Origin: Nephrocerus scutellatus
Taxonomy: Eukaryota; Arthropoda; Insecta; Diptera; Pipunculidae
Assembly: GCA_947095585.1 (NCBI GenBank)
Contig: OX352761.1
Coordinates: 94,383,333-94,447,332, forward strand
DNA: 64,000 nucleotides
Reading direction: 5' to 3'
Positions 21,780 to 33,052 of the stretch are shown piece by piece. A program made the position numbers and the translations under genes. The notes under the pieces are model-generated. The model ran no database searches, was not told the DNA's origin, and saw only the letters and a program-made list of their open reading frames with translations. The stretch's first letter is position 1, and every line of letters starts with the position of its first letter.

Positions 21780-23124
21780 AGGTTAAAAGATCTGTAGCCA
21801 CAGTGGAAGAAGAAATGTTGAAACTCTCATGAAAACGATTGTAGATATTTCTCAGGGCTGCAGGGTCTGTTTGGAGGCCGTCTTTTTGAATCAAAACCAT
21901 AACATTCGTCTTCGTCTTGCCATCTATGCAGACGGAATCGGGCTTGTCATATAAGAAGGCAAGATAAAGACGGAAATTTTCGAAAAGCCGGCGATCGCGA
22001 AGTCTCGACATAATGTAGCGGCAGTTGAGGTCATTAATCATTGACGTGGGGTCCGTTAGTTTAGATGTGAGTTGAACGGTGGGAGGAAGCAGTGGATCGA
22101 AAGTATCTCCCCCTACATTTGCATTAGGTGGCAAAGCGGCCGAGTAGGGTTCAGCGAGGGCGGTAGAGTGTCTGTGCGAATACGTGGATGTGGAAGGGGC
22201 AGAAGTGCTAGGCTGGGTTAAATTGGAAGAAGAGAAAGAGGGTGGAGATGGATTAAGAGTATGGGAGTATTTGAAATTCGAGTAGGACGATCTAATAGAA
22301 GGAGGAGTTTTGGTAGTAGAGGGAGGATCAGAGACGGAGAGCAGAGATTGAATGAGACGCGATTACGATGAAGAATAAACTTGGAATGTAGAAAGGTATT
22401 TAATGGATTAGTGGATACATTAGTAAATTTGTTGCGGAATGGGGAGGGTGGTCGAAGCAGAGGGGTAAAGTTGGGGAAGATTCCCTTATTGAAGCTCCAA
22501 TTAGGATTTAGTGTAGGTTGAAAATGGGAGTGGTGAAGTGTTAGGATTAGGCTTATGTTGAAGAAGGGATTGGGAAGAATTAGAATTAAATTTATGCTTG
22601 GGCTTCGTGCTAAAATTACTACTAACGTTGTCAGCTTCCGGGATCAATCTTCTGATCCTCATCTTATTCAGGCGAAAGACTTTGCCAGATGGGTTGACGA
22701 AAAGCCAACCGTATTTCTTAGGTATTTTGAGGCTGAAGGAGCTGGAAGTTTTGGAGTTGAATGGGGAGGTTATCTTGCAATCTTTGATGATGATGTTCAA
22801 CTTCCTATAAAAGAATTGTGTCATCCAGGTGGAATCAGCTTGTCGAGGAGAGCCGTTGACGATGAAATCTATATATTCTTCGGATTTGCTTTTGTAAAGT
22901 ATATTGAGATTGTTAATCCGTTGATACCATTCGGAGAGGGTCCATGTCGTGCCGAGACGAATAATTGTGGGGAGGGGTTGCGCTTCTGGTTGTGGAGCAG
23001 TAGATCGCAGAGCTGCTGGTGTGTGGGTTACGGTTCCGATGGAAAGACTGGTGTGTGGTGGCATGATTGATGCTGAAGAAGATGAATGCGGTTCTGGTGG
23101 TGTGGTGCACGCAGTTTCTAACAT
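21700..23124 (-). pseudogene. LINE ORF1 remnant (two blocks)
   Basis: The first block (22501-23124, 207 residues) is Ser/Thr/Pro-rich, then reads TTWTLSEWYQRINNLNILYK and FFYRKLNIIIKDCKI and ends Asn/Ser/Pro-rich. The second block (21700-22134, 144 residues) contains LNCRYIMSRLRDRRLFENF and FHESFNISSSTVATDLL. The stretch between them is broken by stops. No zinc knuckles are visible. I assign it as ORF1 by position upstream of the endonuclease; the fold is not recognised. Confidence 0.6.
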
Positions 23125-24229
23125 CTCAGTGAGAATTGAGGTATTATAGCAAGAACAGGATTGCGGCTGAGGAATGTCATCAATTTTGTTTGATGTAATT
23201 TTGATCTCCGTAGCCCATCATGATTCGGGATGCAGCAACTTCATCGCCTAGGTCGTCGATTCTGCGTGCTAAATCATGGAGGCGTTGATCAACACTGGGG
23301 CTGAACGAACGATTTAAAGGACTCGTTAATTAAGGGGATACGCGAGTCGAGGGCGGATAACAAGTCATTTCTAAGCGATAGAAGATTTTGATTCACGGGG
23401 TCACTAGTGTTAGCATAACTGCTAACGATAGGGCGAAGGTAAGTAGAAAGATGTTAAACATAACTCAGATAAACCTTAACCATACCAGCTCTTATACCTA
23501 GATAAGCAAAAACGGGGGAAAATGCTCGTCCTAATTCAAGAGCCATGGATAAATGGAGCAAAGATCTGTGGGCTCGGACTTAAAAGATATAAAGTCTTAT
23601 ACTCTAGTAAGTCAGAGAAGATTAGATCTTGTATTCTGGGTAAAACTAACCTGAATATATTCCTTTTATCACATTATAGTGACGGCGATATAACTGCGGC
23701 CAGCATTGAAGTCGGAAACGAAAAATTCTGGCTGGTTTCTGCATACATGGACCAAGAAAAGCAGACTGGAGAAATACTGGAGAAGCTCATCTCTGATGCA
23801 GAGAAAAGGAAAATTGGTGAAATCCTAAGAAATTTTTTTTTTTTATAATTCGCGCACGCTTATAGTGCTCGGCTATATACTTGGCACAGCGCGGGCGTTA
23901 AAGAAGAGGAGGAGAAAAGAGGAGATGTCTATGAGCTTGTGTTTTGAATTTTGAATGGACAGCACTGACGTTAATAAGAGAGGTGTGTCATTTAGGGCAA
24001 GAGCCCACTTTCATAACAAAGAATAGGCGAGAAGTACTCGATGTAACTCTCGTAACAGACTTTATAGCGTATAAGGTAAGAGAATGGAATGTTGCAAAAG
24101 AACACTCATTCACAGACCACCGCTATTTAATCTTCAAGTTAGACATCAAACCTTACCTTAGGTGAGCCCTTTATAAATAAGAAGAGGGCAAACTGGGGTA
24201 TCTATATGGAGATGCTAGAGAAATTACTA

Positions 24230-25039
24230 CCGGTGGGTCCAAAGCCACCAGCGCTTGCATGATCGACACTTTGGTATTTTTTTGTCCCAACTTTGCTCTT
24301 TGTCCCAACCTTGCTCTTCATCACCATCGGCGGCGCTTGCTTTCGAGTGGCAATCCGTTGGTCCAAATTTTTAGTAGAACGGTCGGGCAAGTAAATCTGG
24401 TCGTTTTGCTTGTTCACATATTGCTTAATAACGAACGGTGACTCATCGGAGAAAACCAAATTCGGCAAATCGCTACTTTCGTGCAAGCGTAACAACTCCG
24501 TTGCTCTTTCCGCTCTAACTTTTTTTGAGCATCGGTGAGACCATGCGTTTTTTGGAAATTCAAGGCCTTCAGTCCAAGATGATCTTTCAATATGTGCTGC
24601 ATCCGAGCGAAATGGTCGTCTCACGAGCCATTTTTCTGCCCCTACGGCGCGTATTCCAAGTCAATTTGGCCTTCACCTTCCGAATGATATCCGGCGATGT
24701 TGCAGTGCGTTTCGGTCCACCACCATGGCGTTTTACAATGCTGCCAGTATCGTTATAACGATTTATGGTTCGAGACACAAACATTTTATTCACATGCAGA
24801 TATTTTAACTGGTTGACAATCTGCGACTGTGGTTTACCAACCAAAAATAGAGCAATCACACTATTACGCTTGAATTCCATTGCGGATAACTTCTTTGTGG
24901 ATATTTCCCACTAAAATGCTTTTGTACGCTTGTAAACAATGTAATGAACTGTCATTAGTGTAAATTTGAGCGCTCTGTCATCACTGGTTTGACAGCAATG
25001 ACAGTCTGAAGTTGGTAACACTTCGTCTCAGTCACCCGG
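24230..25039 (-). mobile_element. Internally deleted maT-like Tc1/mariner element
   Basis: An 810-bp insertion flanked by TA (24228-24229 and 25040-25041). Its excision leaves the LOA reading EKLLETSEECT continuous, which fixes the ends. The tips are CCGGTGGGTC on the left and CCGGGTGACT (inverted) on the right, so the inverted repeats are weak. The coding region inside is deleted, and the element could only have moved with transposase from elsewhere. Confidence 0.8.
24254..24880 (-). pseudogene. maT-type transposase remnant, catalytic centre deleted
   Basis: The frame starts at ATG 24880 with MEFKRNSVIALFLVGKPQSQ and NKMFVSRTINRYNDTGSIVK, a paired HTH of the Tc1/mariner group with KRHGGGPKRTATSPDI. 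It shifts frame near 24600 and continues with LPNLVFSDESPFVIKQYVNK, which holds the first catalytic Asp (FSDE), then QRIATRKQAPPMVM. Directly after that comes KSKVGTKSKVGTKKYQSVDH, which belongs to the C-terminus. The second and third catalytic Asp with all sequence between them are missing. SKVGTK is duplicated as an 18-bp tandem (24281-24298 and 24299-24316). Confidence 0.85.
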
Positions 25040-25104
25040 TAGAAACTTCAGAAGAATGCACAAACGCAAATCTGATAAGCGCTTTTGCTTACGAACTTCG
25101 AGAA

Positions 25105-26198
25105 TCTTTTTACTGAAGGACCGGTTGTGTTAAAAAATCGAGAAACCAATCAACAATATCTTAGTAATTCTGTTATCTTTATAGACAAGTGATTATAAAA
25201 AAAGATATTAGCTTCTAGTTTCGAATTTTTAAGATACTTGATATGTAAAGTTCTCTTTAAAAATGGGTTCATTGCCTACAAAACAGAAAACTACCATTAT
25301 TGAATTTCTTCTTGTGATTGCGACTATCAAGAGCTAGTAACCATACAATGGTTGGAACACAAAATAACATTAAATATTCATAAATATTATCCGACATATT
25401 TGAATTATTAACGTTGCTGAATAGATCAGATAGGCAACATTAACCACTGAGATAGTAGAATAGTTAGGACAGTGGATAAAGTTTTTAATCCATTTCTGAT
25501 TACTCTTGAGTTGGTCTGGTTGCATTAGATTGCTCCAGAGAGGGGCTAGGAAACAACTATTAATAACTGTGCAAGGTAGAAAATTTTGTGTTTCTTCTAA
25601 TCGTCCGTACACACAAGACACTGATAAACAAATGAGCAAATGAAATGTATTTGCTTATTAATTTATCATCATAAATTTTTGTACACGGCATTACAACATC
25701 GTTATACTGCATTTTTTTTCGACTGGACTGAAAGTTGACCCATATACTCTATGTTTGTATGTATGTATGTAGGTATCTTCCCTAAATACTGCAAAACTCT
25801 TCAACCGATCGCGTTCAAAATTTGCGTATGGGTTTTATGAATTTTTCATAATTTTTGAATCTTAGCGCGCACCAGTTTGGTATTTAAAGAAAACAAGAAC
25901 CGCCATATTTTTTAAGGGGTCAGACACTTTTATCTGATTTTTTTTCCATATTGTTATTTTTTTGTTTTCATTCTTATTTTAAAAAATTGTCCTGAATATT
26001 TATAAAGTACATTGCTGTTGAATTAAAAGAGCAGTGGAAGTGTGCTGTGTCCATGACCCGTTAATTAAAATAGCAGAGCAAATTTTAATTGAAAAATGAA
26101 AAAGTAAAAAGTAAAACTTCGTAATTGTAAACTGATTATAAGCGAGCTTGAACACGTACACTGAATAAAGAAAAGCAGTAGTCATGTCATATCTGATA
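25105..26198. other. No gene seen; small Helitron-like patch
   Basis: 25740-25850 has TGTATGTATGTATG followed by TCAACCGATCGCGTTCAAA, resembling the internal AACCGATCGCTTTCAAA of the Helitron at 12070. The rest is AT-rich and without recognisable content. Confidence 0.35.
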
Positions 26199-26200
26199 TA

Positions 26201-27115
26201 CGAGGACGGGTCAATAAGTCCCTGAAAAATAAAAAAAGGAACACTCTTTTCGGCAAAAAAACATTTTATTTTTCAGCAAAGTCTCCTTTTAGCTTAATAC
26301 ATCCAACGTTTCTCCAATTTTTTGATGCCCTCCAAATAATACGATTTCACGAGCCTTTCTCTCTCTTATCTCTTACATCCAAGCCATCTCTTCATGTTTG
26401 GGAACAAGCAATAGTCGCAGGGGCCTACATTTTGGAAACATGCTGGACGAGGGAGGTGTTCGTAGCCTAACTCATGCAATTTTGCCATTGCGACTGCGGA
26501 CATGTGCGCCGTTGAGTTGTCCTGGTGAAAAAAAAACTTTTTCTTCGCCAAATGCGGAATTATTTTGCTTCAAATCGGCTTAGAATCAATCCAGCAGCTC
26601 TGCGTTGTATGCGCCGGAGATCTTTTTACCCTTTTCAAGGTATTCGATGTGAATAACACCGCGCCCATCCCATCCAAGGTCGCCATGACCTTGTTTGCTG
26701 ACAAACCCACCTTGGCCTTCTTCGGCTTCGATTCACCAGGAGAAGTACATTGTTTTGACTGTTCCTTGGTTTCTGATGTGTTGTGGTGAAACGAGGTTAC
26801 GAAACGGTGCAAGAACTCAGCCGAACTTTTCTGCAACATCGCCAAACACACCTTTGAAGTTGTCAAACGAATGTGTTTGTTGTCTATTGTGAGCAAATAT
26901 CTTGCGGAAAACTTTTTCATGTCCAAATATTTATGTAAATTCAAAATCACTGAGCCAAGTGATAAGCCTGTGGTCTCTTAAAGCTCGCGCACTTTCACTC
27001 GTCGATCGTCCATTATCAAATAATGGATTTTGTGGTGACCTCAATTTGGCGACCAGAACGTTCGGCATCACTTGAACGACACGTTAATTTTCAGGGACTT
27101 ATTGACCCACCCTCG
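26201..27115 (-). mobile_element. Deleted DD34D mariner with strong inverted repeats
   Basis: Flanked by TA (26199-26200 and 27116-27117). The 30-bp ends, CGAGGACGGGTCAATAAGTC... at 26201 and its inverted partner at 27086-27115, agree at 27 of 30 positions. The length of 915 bp is below the ~1.3 kb usual for mariner, in line with the internal losses seen in the transposase. The well-kept ends contrast with the ruined gene, so it may have been cross-mobilised. Confidence 0.9.
26366..27020 (-). pseudogene. Mariner (DD34D) transposase remnant
   Basis: Minus-strand pieces in order are MDDRRVKVREL, LHKYLDMKKFSARYLLTIDN, then FVTSFHHNTSETKEQSKQCT, PKKAKVGLSANKVMATLDG, and in another frame AKKKFFFHQDNSTAHMSAVA with CDYCLFPNMKRWLG. 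HQDN carries the second catalytic Asp and CDY the third. The first catalytic Asp, normally in a DETW block just before the His-His of HHNT, is deleted (FVTSFHH), and part of the N-terminal HTH is gone. The overall pattern fits the mariner family proper. Confidence 0.85.
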
Positions 27116-27117
27116 TA

Positions 27118-29251
27118 GATTTCTTTAAGTCGGGTCTCTCTGTATTGCCTACTGTCAGAAGCCAACATATTTTTTACACAGTTGATCGCGGTAACGCTCA
27201 CCGGCTGTAAAAGTAGCAGAGTGGCCGGAAAAGCTAGTAAATCATATTATAAATAAACTTAAAACTAAATTTTGAATATCACAAGTCAGGAACTCATTTT
27301 TGTTAAATTTACCATTTACCATTTGTTCTTCAAACCAGCTACTACAAAAATTTTATGTACCTAAATACGGTCGTTGGCCTAGTTTTCAACACATTTAGAA
27401 TATTTTATACAATTAACTCAATCATCCATTCTATCCATCATAATGACCTAGAACAACGTGTCACGTATAGTTAATGTCCAAATTAGCGTTTGTTAGGCCT
27501 GGTACTAAAAACGAATCGGGTAGTCAAGTTGTTGACCTTCAAGAAAAACGTTAGCTATTTTCTGAAGGACCAAATTTTAAAATACAAGATCCAAGAATTT
27601 TGAATTATATGTAATATTTTCATGGTCAAGGTATCTTGTAGTTTTACCTGACCATTATTCATATTGGTTGGTTTTAGTTTCGTTATCGTTTTCAATATTC
27701 ATTTTTTCAATGAATCAGGCAGAATTCTGAGAAAATAAATTGAAACCGGCTACGAACGTGATGAATTGTGTTATATTGTAAATTGCATTCCTTTGATTTT
27801 TTAATTTTAATAAAGGGCATAGCTCACCTATTATTGCCGTGGCACAAGTCATTCAGGGAGTTCTCGCTTGGAAATAATTTTATATATTAAAAAAAATCAT
27901 GAAGATGGGAAACATTTGAGGGGAAAATGGAATCTAGTCCAGGTTCCCATTAAAAACAACGCTAGACACTTAGCTATACTGACATTCTCAAAAGTGCACT
28001 TTGTAGAAATATGTGTGAGATACGATTAAATGTAAGTGTACTCATAGACTCTACTATATATTGATAAAAATGCCCCCTTTTGATCATTCGTACATTTTCA
28101 ATTCTATTTCAGATTAGTATTTTTAATAAAGAAGTTTTGCAATTTTCTCAATGTTTCCCGTGATGTACGTCACTATTAGTCCTACTCTCAACCCTAAATC
28201 CATGTTGTAGTTTACAATTTAATGTCGGATTCTAGCGTCCCAAAATTCAACGTTAGAGTGCAAAAATGTACCAGTATATTCCACAAACGAAGTTATAACA
28301 ATAACTTAAATATGAAATTGCAACAGAGACTTACCATTAAGCTTACCTCTTATCCCTATGTCCTTATATAGAATTATTACTGAAAGCATTTCATTTTGCT
28401 TTTCCCAAGGACGTTTCCGCTATTTCTGAATGGATAAAAACCACACTTATAAGCAAACACATTACCCTCGCATAAAAATACTATAATTAAAGTAATAACA
28501 ATATTTCTTTGCTTCGCAATATTCTAGAGCAACATTGTATGAATTAGCATTATCATGTCTGCAGGAGAGACAGAAAAAAAAAAGAAAAAGAAAGAACTCC
28601 TGTAGTTTTTTTTCTTATATTATTTTGCAGAAAGCATCTGTTCTTTGTGGATGAGTGTAGTCTGTTCGAAAGATGAACAGAGCGGGTGAAGGAAAATCAT
28701 TAAAGTGCTTACTGTCCTTTTGTCTCAGGAAATCGCACTGCCCTGATCCCCGATCTAGAGCGCTCTATAGCTCTTTACACCATAAAACATGCAATATTGC
28801 ATATTCAAAATTGTCATAAGCATAAATCCCACTTAAAAGGTCCATCATGCCATGGCAGTTCATTTTATATTTTGAAGTTGTGCTGATTGCGCTAAAACCA
28901 GCGCATTTGCATGTATTAACACATGCATGTTTGGTATATATCATATCGTGTATACACAAGTACGTGATTACGATGTTATCGTTTGAAAATCTGTGTGTGA
29001 GTGCAAGCGCTATCCTACTTGCATCCTTATATCACTTCGCTCGAATCACATCGTTCAATTATTCCATTTTGTAGCCGCACGCAGTGGTTCTAGTTGATGT
29101 TGATGCTAATGATGTGAAGAAATGACACAAAGCAAATAAATGTTATTTTACTTATATTAAGTGCAGAGGAAATATTCATCCAACGAAACCTATTTCGTCT
29201 ATGTGCCCTAAGATGAAATTCATAAAGCAAATAAAGTTACGCTCGTATTAT
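27118..29251. other. No gene seen
   Basis: Long AT-rich stretch with no domain, RNA gene or repeat recognised. A purine run (GAAAAAAAAAAGAAAAAG) lies near 28573-28592. Confidence 0.4.
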
Positions 29252-29501
29252 GATTTGGTGTTCAGTACGTCTTACGTCGGGCGTTTTTGAGTACATTATA
29301 TCTGCGTCCTATATAAAATAGACCTTTGCTCCCAGGCATTGAAAATATTTCTGAAAACTTGTTATGTTACGTTCTTGATTTGGTGTTCAGTACGTCTTAC
29401 GTCGGGCGTTTTTGAGTACATTATATCTGCGTCCTATATAAAATAGACCTTTGCTCCCAGGCATTGAAAATATTTCTGAAAACTTGTTATGTTACGTTCT
29501 C
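29252..29501 (+). repeat. Direct 125-bp tandem duplication, essentially identical
   Basis: Unit 1 is 29252-29376 and unit 2 is 29377-29501. Both start GATTTGGTGTTCAGTACGTC and end GTTATGTTACGTTCT; the only difference I see is the final base (T or C). Each unit contains CCTATATAAAATAG, a TATA-like motif. Confidence 0.95.
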
Positions 29502-29847
29502 GTTCAGTGTGTATCGTAGAGATACTCATATAAACATGCTTTTAAGAACAATTAAATCAATTTGTGTAAACTAGAACTACACTTTAAATATATCTTACGT
29601 TTATGAACTCTTCATGACTTAAGTAGACATGAGAGTTGGTGCATCTGATCCGAAGGAAATGTTGGAGTAAATGTTGTTCCGACGCAAACATTTTCAAATT
29701 GTAAACTAACTTATAAATTTTATGCATTAAAAAATTAAGTCAAATGAAGATTGTCACGTCAAGTTGCGTCGCTACTATCCCGTCCATCCAGATTCCACTA
29801 GTCTGAAAATCGATACTAAAGGTAGAGTAAAAGATAAGTAGTCGATA

Positions 29848-29860
29848 GAAGAGTATCATA
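29848..29860 (+). repeat. Target-site duplication, left copy (Jockey LINE)
   Basis: GAAGAGTATCATA directly left of the LINE 3' tail; identical to 34420-34432. Confidence 0.92.
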
Positions 29861-30138
29861 GATTAAGATTAAGATATTTTATTAAACATTTAGATATTAT
29901 ACAATTTTGACTTAAAAACTAAACTTATAACTATTATTATTAAGTGTCGGCTCAACAATAGGGGCCCGACGTATTTATATTGCCTTTTTTTTTTTTGTAT
30001 TGCTTATTATTAAAAAATATTTTTTACTACTTAATCTACTACATGTTTATTTTTAAAGCAATTTAATTTTAAACGATAAATTTTAAAATAAAATAAAAAT
30101 GAAGAATAATATTAAAGGGGGTATAAACAGGGCGATCT

Positions 30139-33052
30139 TCAGCCTCTGTAATATTGGTTGCCCGCCTTCTCGTAGAAGGAGACGTCTTGATTGTTAAAGA
30201 TGTCATCGAATCTAGTATCAGTGAATCCTCTTATGTGTATGTACCGGTGACTTGGCTCGATTTCCTCGATTTGCAGTCCTTGCATCTCAGGACTTGGATG
30301 TGTTTCCAATGCGTCGACGAATTTCCTCGCCATTCGGAACAAGTGGTCAGTTATTGGCAGCAGACCTGCTGCTTCGTATAGTTTTGTAGTCGACACAAAC
30401 TTATAGCTGTTTGTCACCCTCCAGAGTCCTGTACAGATCCTTAGTACTTCCTTTCAAATAGGGAGATCTTCTTCATCGTTGTTGGTGAGACGGTGAACCA
30501 TATGGGGTAGCCATAGGTTATCACTGGCCTGATGAGTTGCTTGTAGATAAGCAGCCTGGTGTTGTTGGACAGACCGTTTCGTCTTTTAAGTAGCGGGTGC
30601 ACCAAATGAAGAGCGTAGTTCGCTTTTTTCATTGTTTTGTCGATGTGAGAGTTAAACATGAGCCTCTCAGTAAAGTTGATTCCCAGGTACTTAGTCTCTG
30701 ACTTGGTGTTTATTGTTGTGTTATCCGGAAGGGTGATTTTTAAGGCTCTGCACCGGCTTGCGATTTTTCTTATCCTTGTTTCGGTTGCTGGTACTCGGAA
30801 GCAGATGAGTTCCGTTTTATTGGCGTTGATCTTTAGTCCCCACTTCAGGTAGTAGTCCCAAAGATTTCTGAGGTGTTCCTCCACTCTTCGGGCAGCTATC
30901 TCGGTAGAGCGGGAAACTGCATACGTTATGGAGTCATAGATAGAAGAGCATAGTCCTTGTTCCGGCTGTATTTGTGGGTTGATCCGCCGTGAAGATGCTA
31001 TACAGGACTGGTCCAAGTCTGGAACCTTGAGGAACTCCGGCTTTGATCCTTTTCCTTGTCGATGGGCGGTCGTACACCTGTACAAAGAAGACCCTGTTAA
31101 AAAGAAAATTTTTAATTATTTTTACAATATAATTGGGGAAACCAAAACTAATAAGGTTGTACAGTAGCCCGTTTATCCAGACACTATCGAAAGCTTTTTC
31201 GATGTCTAGCAAACAGGCCACTGTACTACTTTTGACGTTCAGTCCTTTAGTGACGTCACTGTGAAGCTTCAGCAGAGGGTGCAGCGTAGAGTGCTTCTCT
31301 CGGAAACCGTACTGAAAGGAAGGAATAAGATTTCGTATTGATCTTTTTACGGATCAATGATTCCAATACCTTACTGATACAACACAGTAGAGCTATTGGA
31401 CGGTAACCAGTTACGCTGGAGCGGTCAGTTTTCTTGGGTACTGGTACTACCTTGGCCACCTTCCAGTTGTCTGGAAAGTAGCCATTGTTTAGGCAATTGT
31501 TGAAAATGATGGTTAACATCAAAATTGCCATACCCGGTAACTTTTTAAGCAAAAAGTTAGAAATCCCATCTGTGCCTGATGATTTTTTTGAGTTTCCACT
31601 CATAATCAAATCATTGACAACAGCTGTTCCGGTAAACATATCGACATCTACGGGTGCGTTGTCGCGATTTTCTTCACTGAACTGCACTATAGTATTTCCT
31701 GGAGAAGTGGTGTCTTCCACAAGACTTTCAACCTCTTCCAAGAAATCAGGAAGATGCGTTGGTGGTCGGTCCGTAAAGCTCCTTTCAAAATGGCAGGCAA
31801 AGGCTTCCGCTTTCTCAGCAGCGCTGGATACTGTTCGATCTTCAATGGGGATATTCTCTGGAATGGAAATACGCTTTCCAACCAGAGAGTTCAGCTTTCT
31901 AAAAGCATCAGGGCCTGGTTTGATGTCCTGGAGACGTTTGGTCAGTTCATCTTCCTGAAACCTCCGCACAGCTTGACGACACATGTTAACTGTACAACGC
32001 AGTTGCGAAAGTACAGACAGGTATTCGTCGTTGACTGTGTTAAGTGTCCTATTGAAGATTCTCTGAAGGCGTTTCCTAAGCCGTTGCTTGTGAGCATATA
32101 TGGCCTGTATATGCTCAGGCAAGTGTTGGAAGCGATCCCTGCTTGTGCGAATTGTTTTCTGCCGATTAATGGCTGAATTCACTGTAATCTCAAAATTTCT
32201 GATAGCATCATCAATTTCTGTATTCTCCAGATTTCAGCAAGCCGCTGGAATAGGAAGTTCAGCTTCAACTTCTGATCTAAACCGGTTCGAGTTTATTTTC
32301 TTAAAGTTGATGTGAAGTTCAGGTGTTGGGGTGACTTGCACAATTCGCTGGTTCAGCCTCACTCGAAGCTCTATGGCCATATGATCCGAGTCGCTATCAT
32401 GCGCCAAGCAGGAATAATTTCTTAATTCTGGGAGAATATTTAAGAAATTTGTGGTTGCCAGAAAGAAATCCAGAGTTGACGGTGTCCGAGGGTACGTCTT
32501 CCGGGGCTGTGAAACTATAGCCATCGTGTGCTGATGCGGATTTGAGTCCATCCAGTCTGTAATGGCCCTTCCTTTGTGATTGCACACTTCGTCCTGCCAT
32601 CGAGTATGTCTAGCATTAAAATCACCTCCAACAACACAGTATGTGTGTCTAGAGGAGGTGTTGCAGACAGTTTGCAAATCCCGTTGGATGTCTTCCCTCG
32701 TTACGTTACAGTGATTGTACACCGATATCACCAGCAAGGTCTCCACTTCGTTGACTTTAATGCTGACAGCTGTTGCTTCCAAGCTACGTAGACCACTGAT
32801 TTGCACCTTTTCGCCTGCCATAGTGTTCCTGATAAGGACCGCCGTCCCAGAGCGTCCACTGCCTTTGTCGACCCTGTGGATATTGTATCCGTCTGGACTG
32901 AACGCATTTCTCCCAGTGAGATTTGTTTCCTGTAAAAGAAGAATGTCAGGTTTATTAGTTTTAATAAATAATGGTAGTGTGATACGCCTAGCTAACGAAT
33001 AAATGGAATTCACATTATATGAGAATATACTTATCCTGCTTATTGTGAACAT
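30139..33052 (-). pseudogene. Jockey-type ORF2 (endonuclease-reverse transcriptase), broken
   Basis: Starts at ATG 33052. The endonuclease holds SYNVNSI (catalytic Asn), LLLQETNLTG (Glu), VVGGDFNARHTRW, STLDFFLATT and SDSDHMAIEL (Asp-His). An in-frame TGA at 32236-32234 ends the first part; the same frame continues to about 31300 with the RT N-terminus (KVAKVVPVPKKTD, VTGYRPIALLCCISKVLE). A frameshift follows, then ACLLDIEKAFDSVW (motif A) and KAGVPQGSRLGP (motif B). The region of the catalytic YADD is destroyed (SSIYDSITYAVSRS). The C-terminus continues in two more frames (WGLKINANKTELICF, TKYLGINFTERLMF, then EAAGLLPITDHLFRMARKF). Not functional. Confidence 0.9.

Larger units (their letters stand above)
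19765..23450 (-). mobile_element. Decayed LINE with ORF1, endonuclease and RT (Jockey/CR1 group)
   Basis: On the minus strand the order is ORF1 (from about 23450, with a coiled-coil-like start ARRIDDLGDEVAASRI), endonuclease, then RT. The endonuclease begins FVSIYYQNVRGLRTKTS, a signature of several insect LINEs of the Jockey/CR1 group. A deletion near 21045 joins the endonuclease C-terminus to the middle of RT. The 3' untranslated part near 19770-19815 has a TAAGTATTATTATTAAG-like tail. It abuts HINE copy 2 on the left and a LOA-type LINE in the other direction on the right. Confidence 0.85.
23452..25100 (+). mobile_element. LOA-type LINE fragment, split by a maT-like element
   Basis: The endonuclease reads from ITQINLNHTSSYT (catalytic Asn) and VLIQEPWINGAKICGLG through FWLVSAYMDQEK, then in another frame PTFITKNRREVLDVTLVTDF and EHSFTDHRYLIFKLD (the DH catalytic pair), then RANWGIYMEMLEKLL. 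After 24229 the sequence is interrupted and resumes at 25042 as ETSEECTNANLISAFAYELR before ending near 25100. The block LIQEPWxxxGKICGL marks the LOA group. No RT remains. A poly(T)/frameshift at 23836 breaks the frame. Confidence 0.8.
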
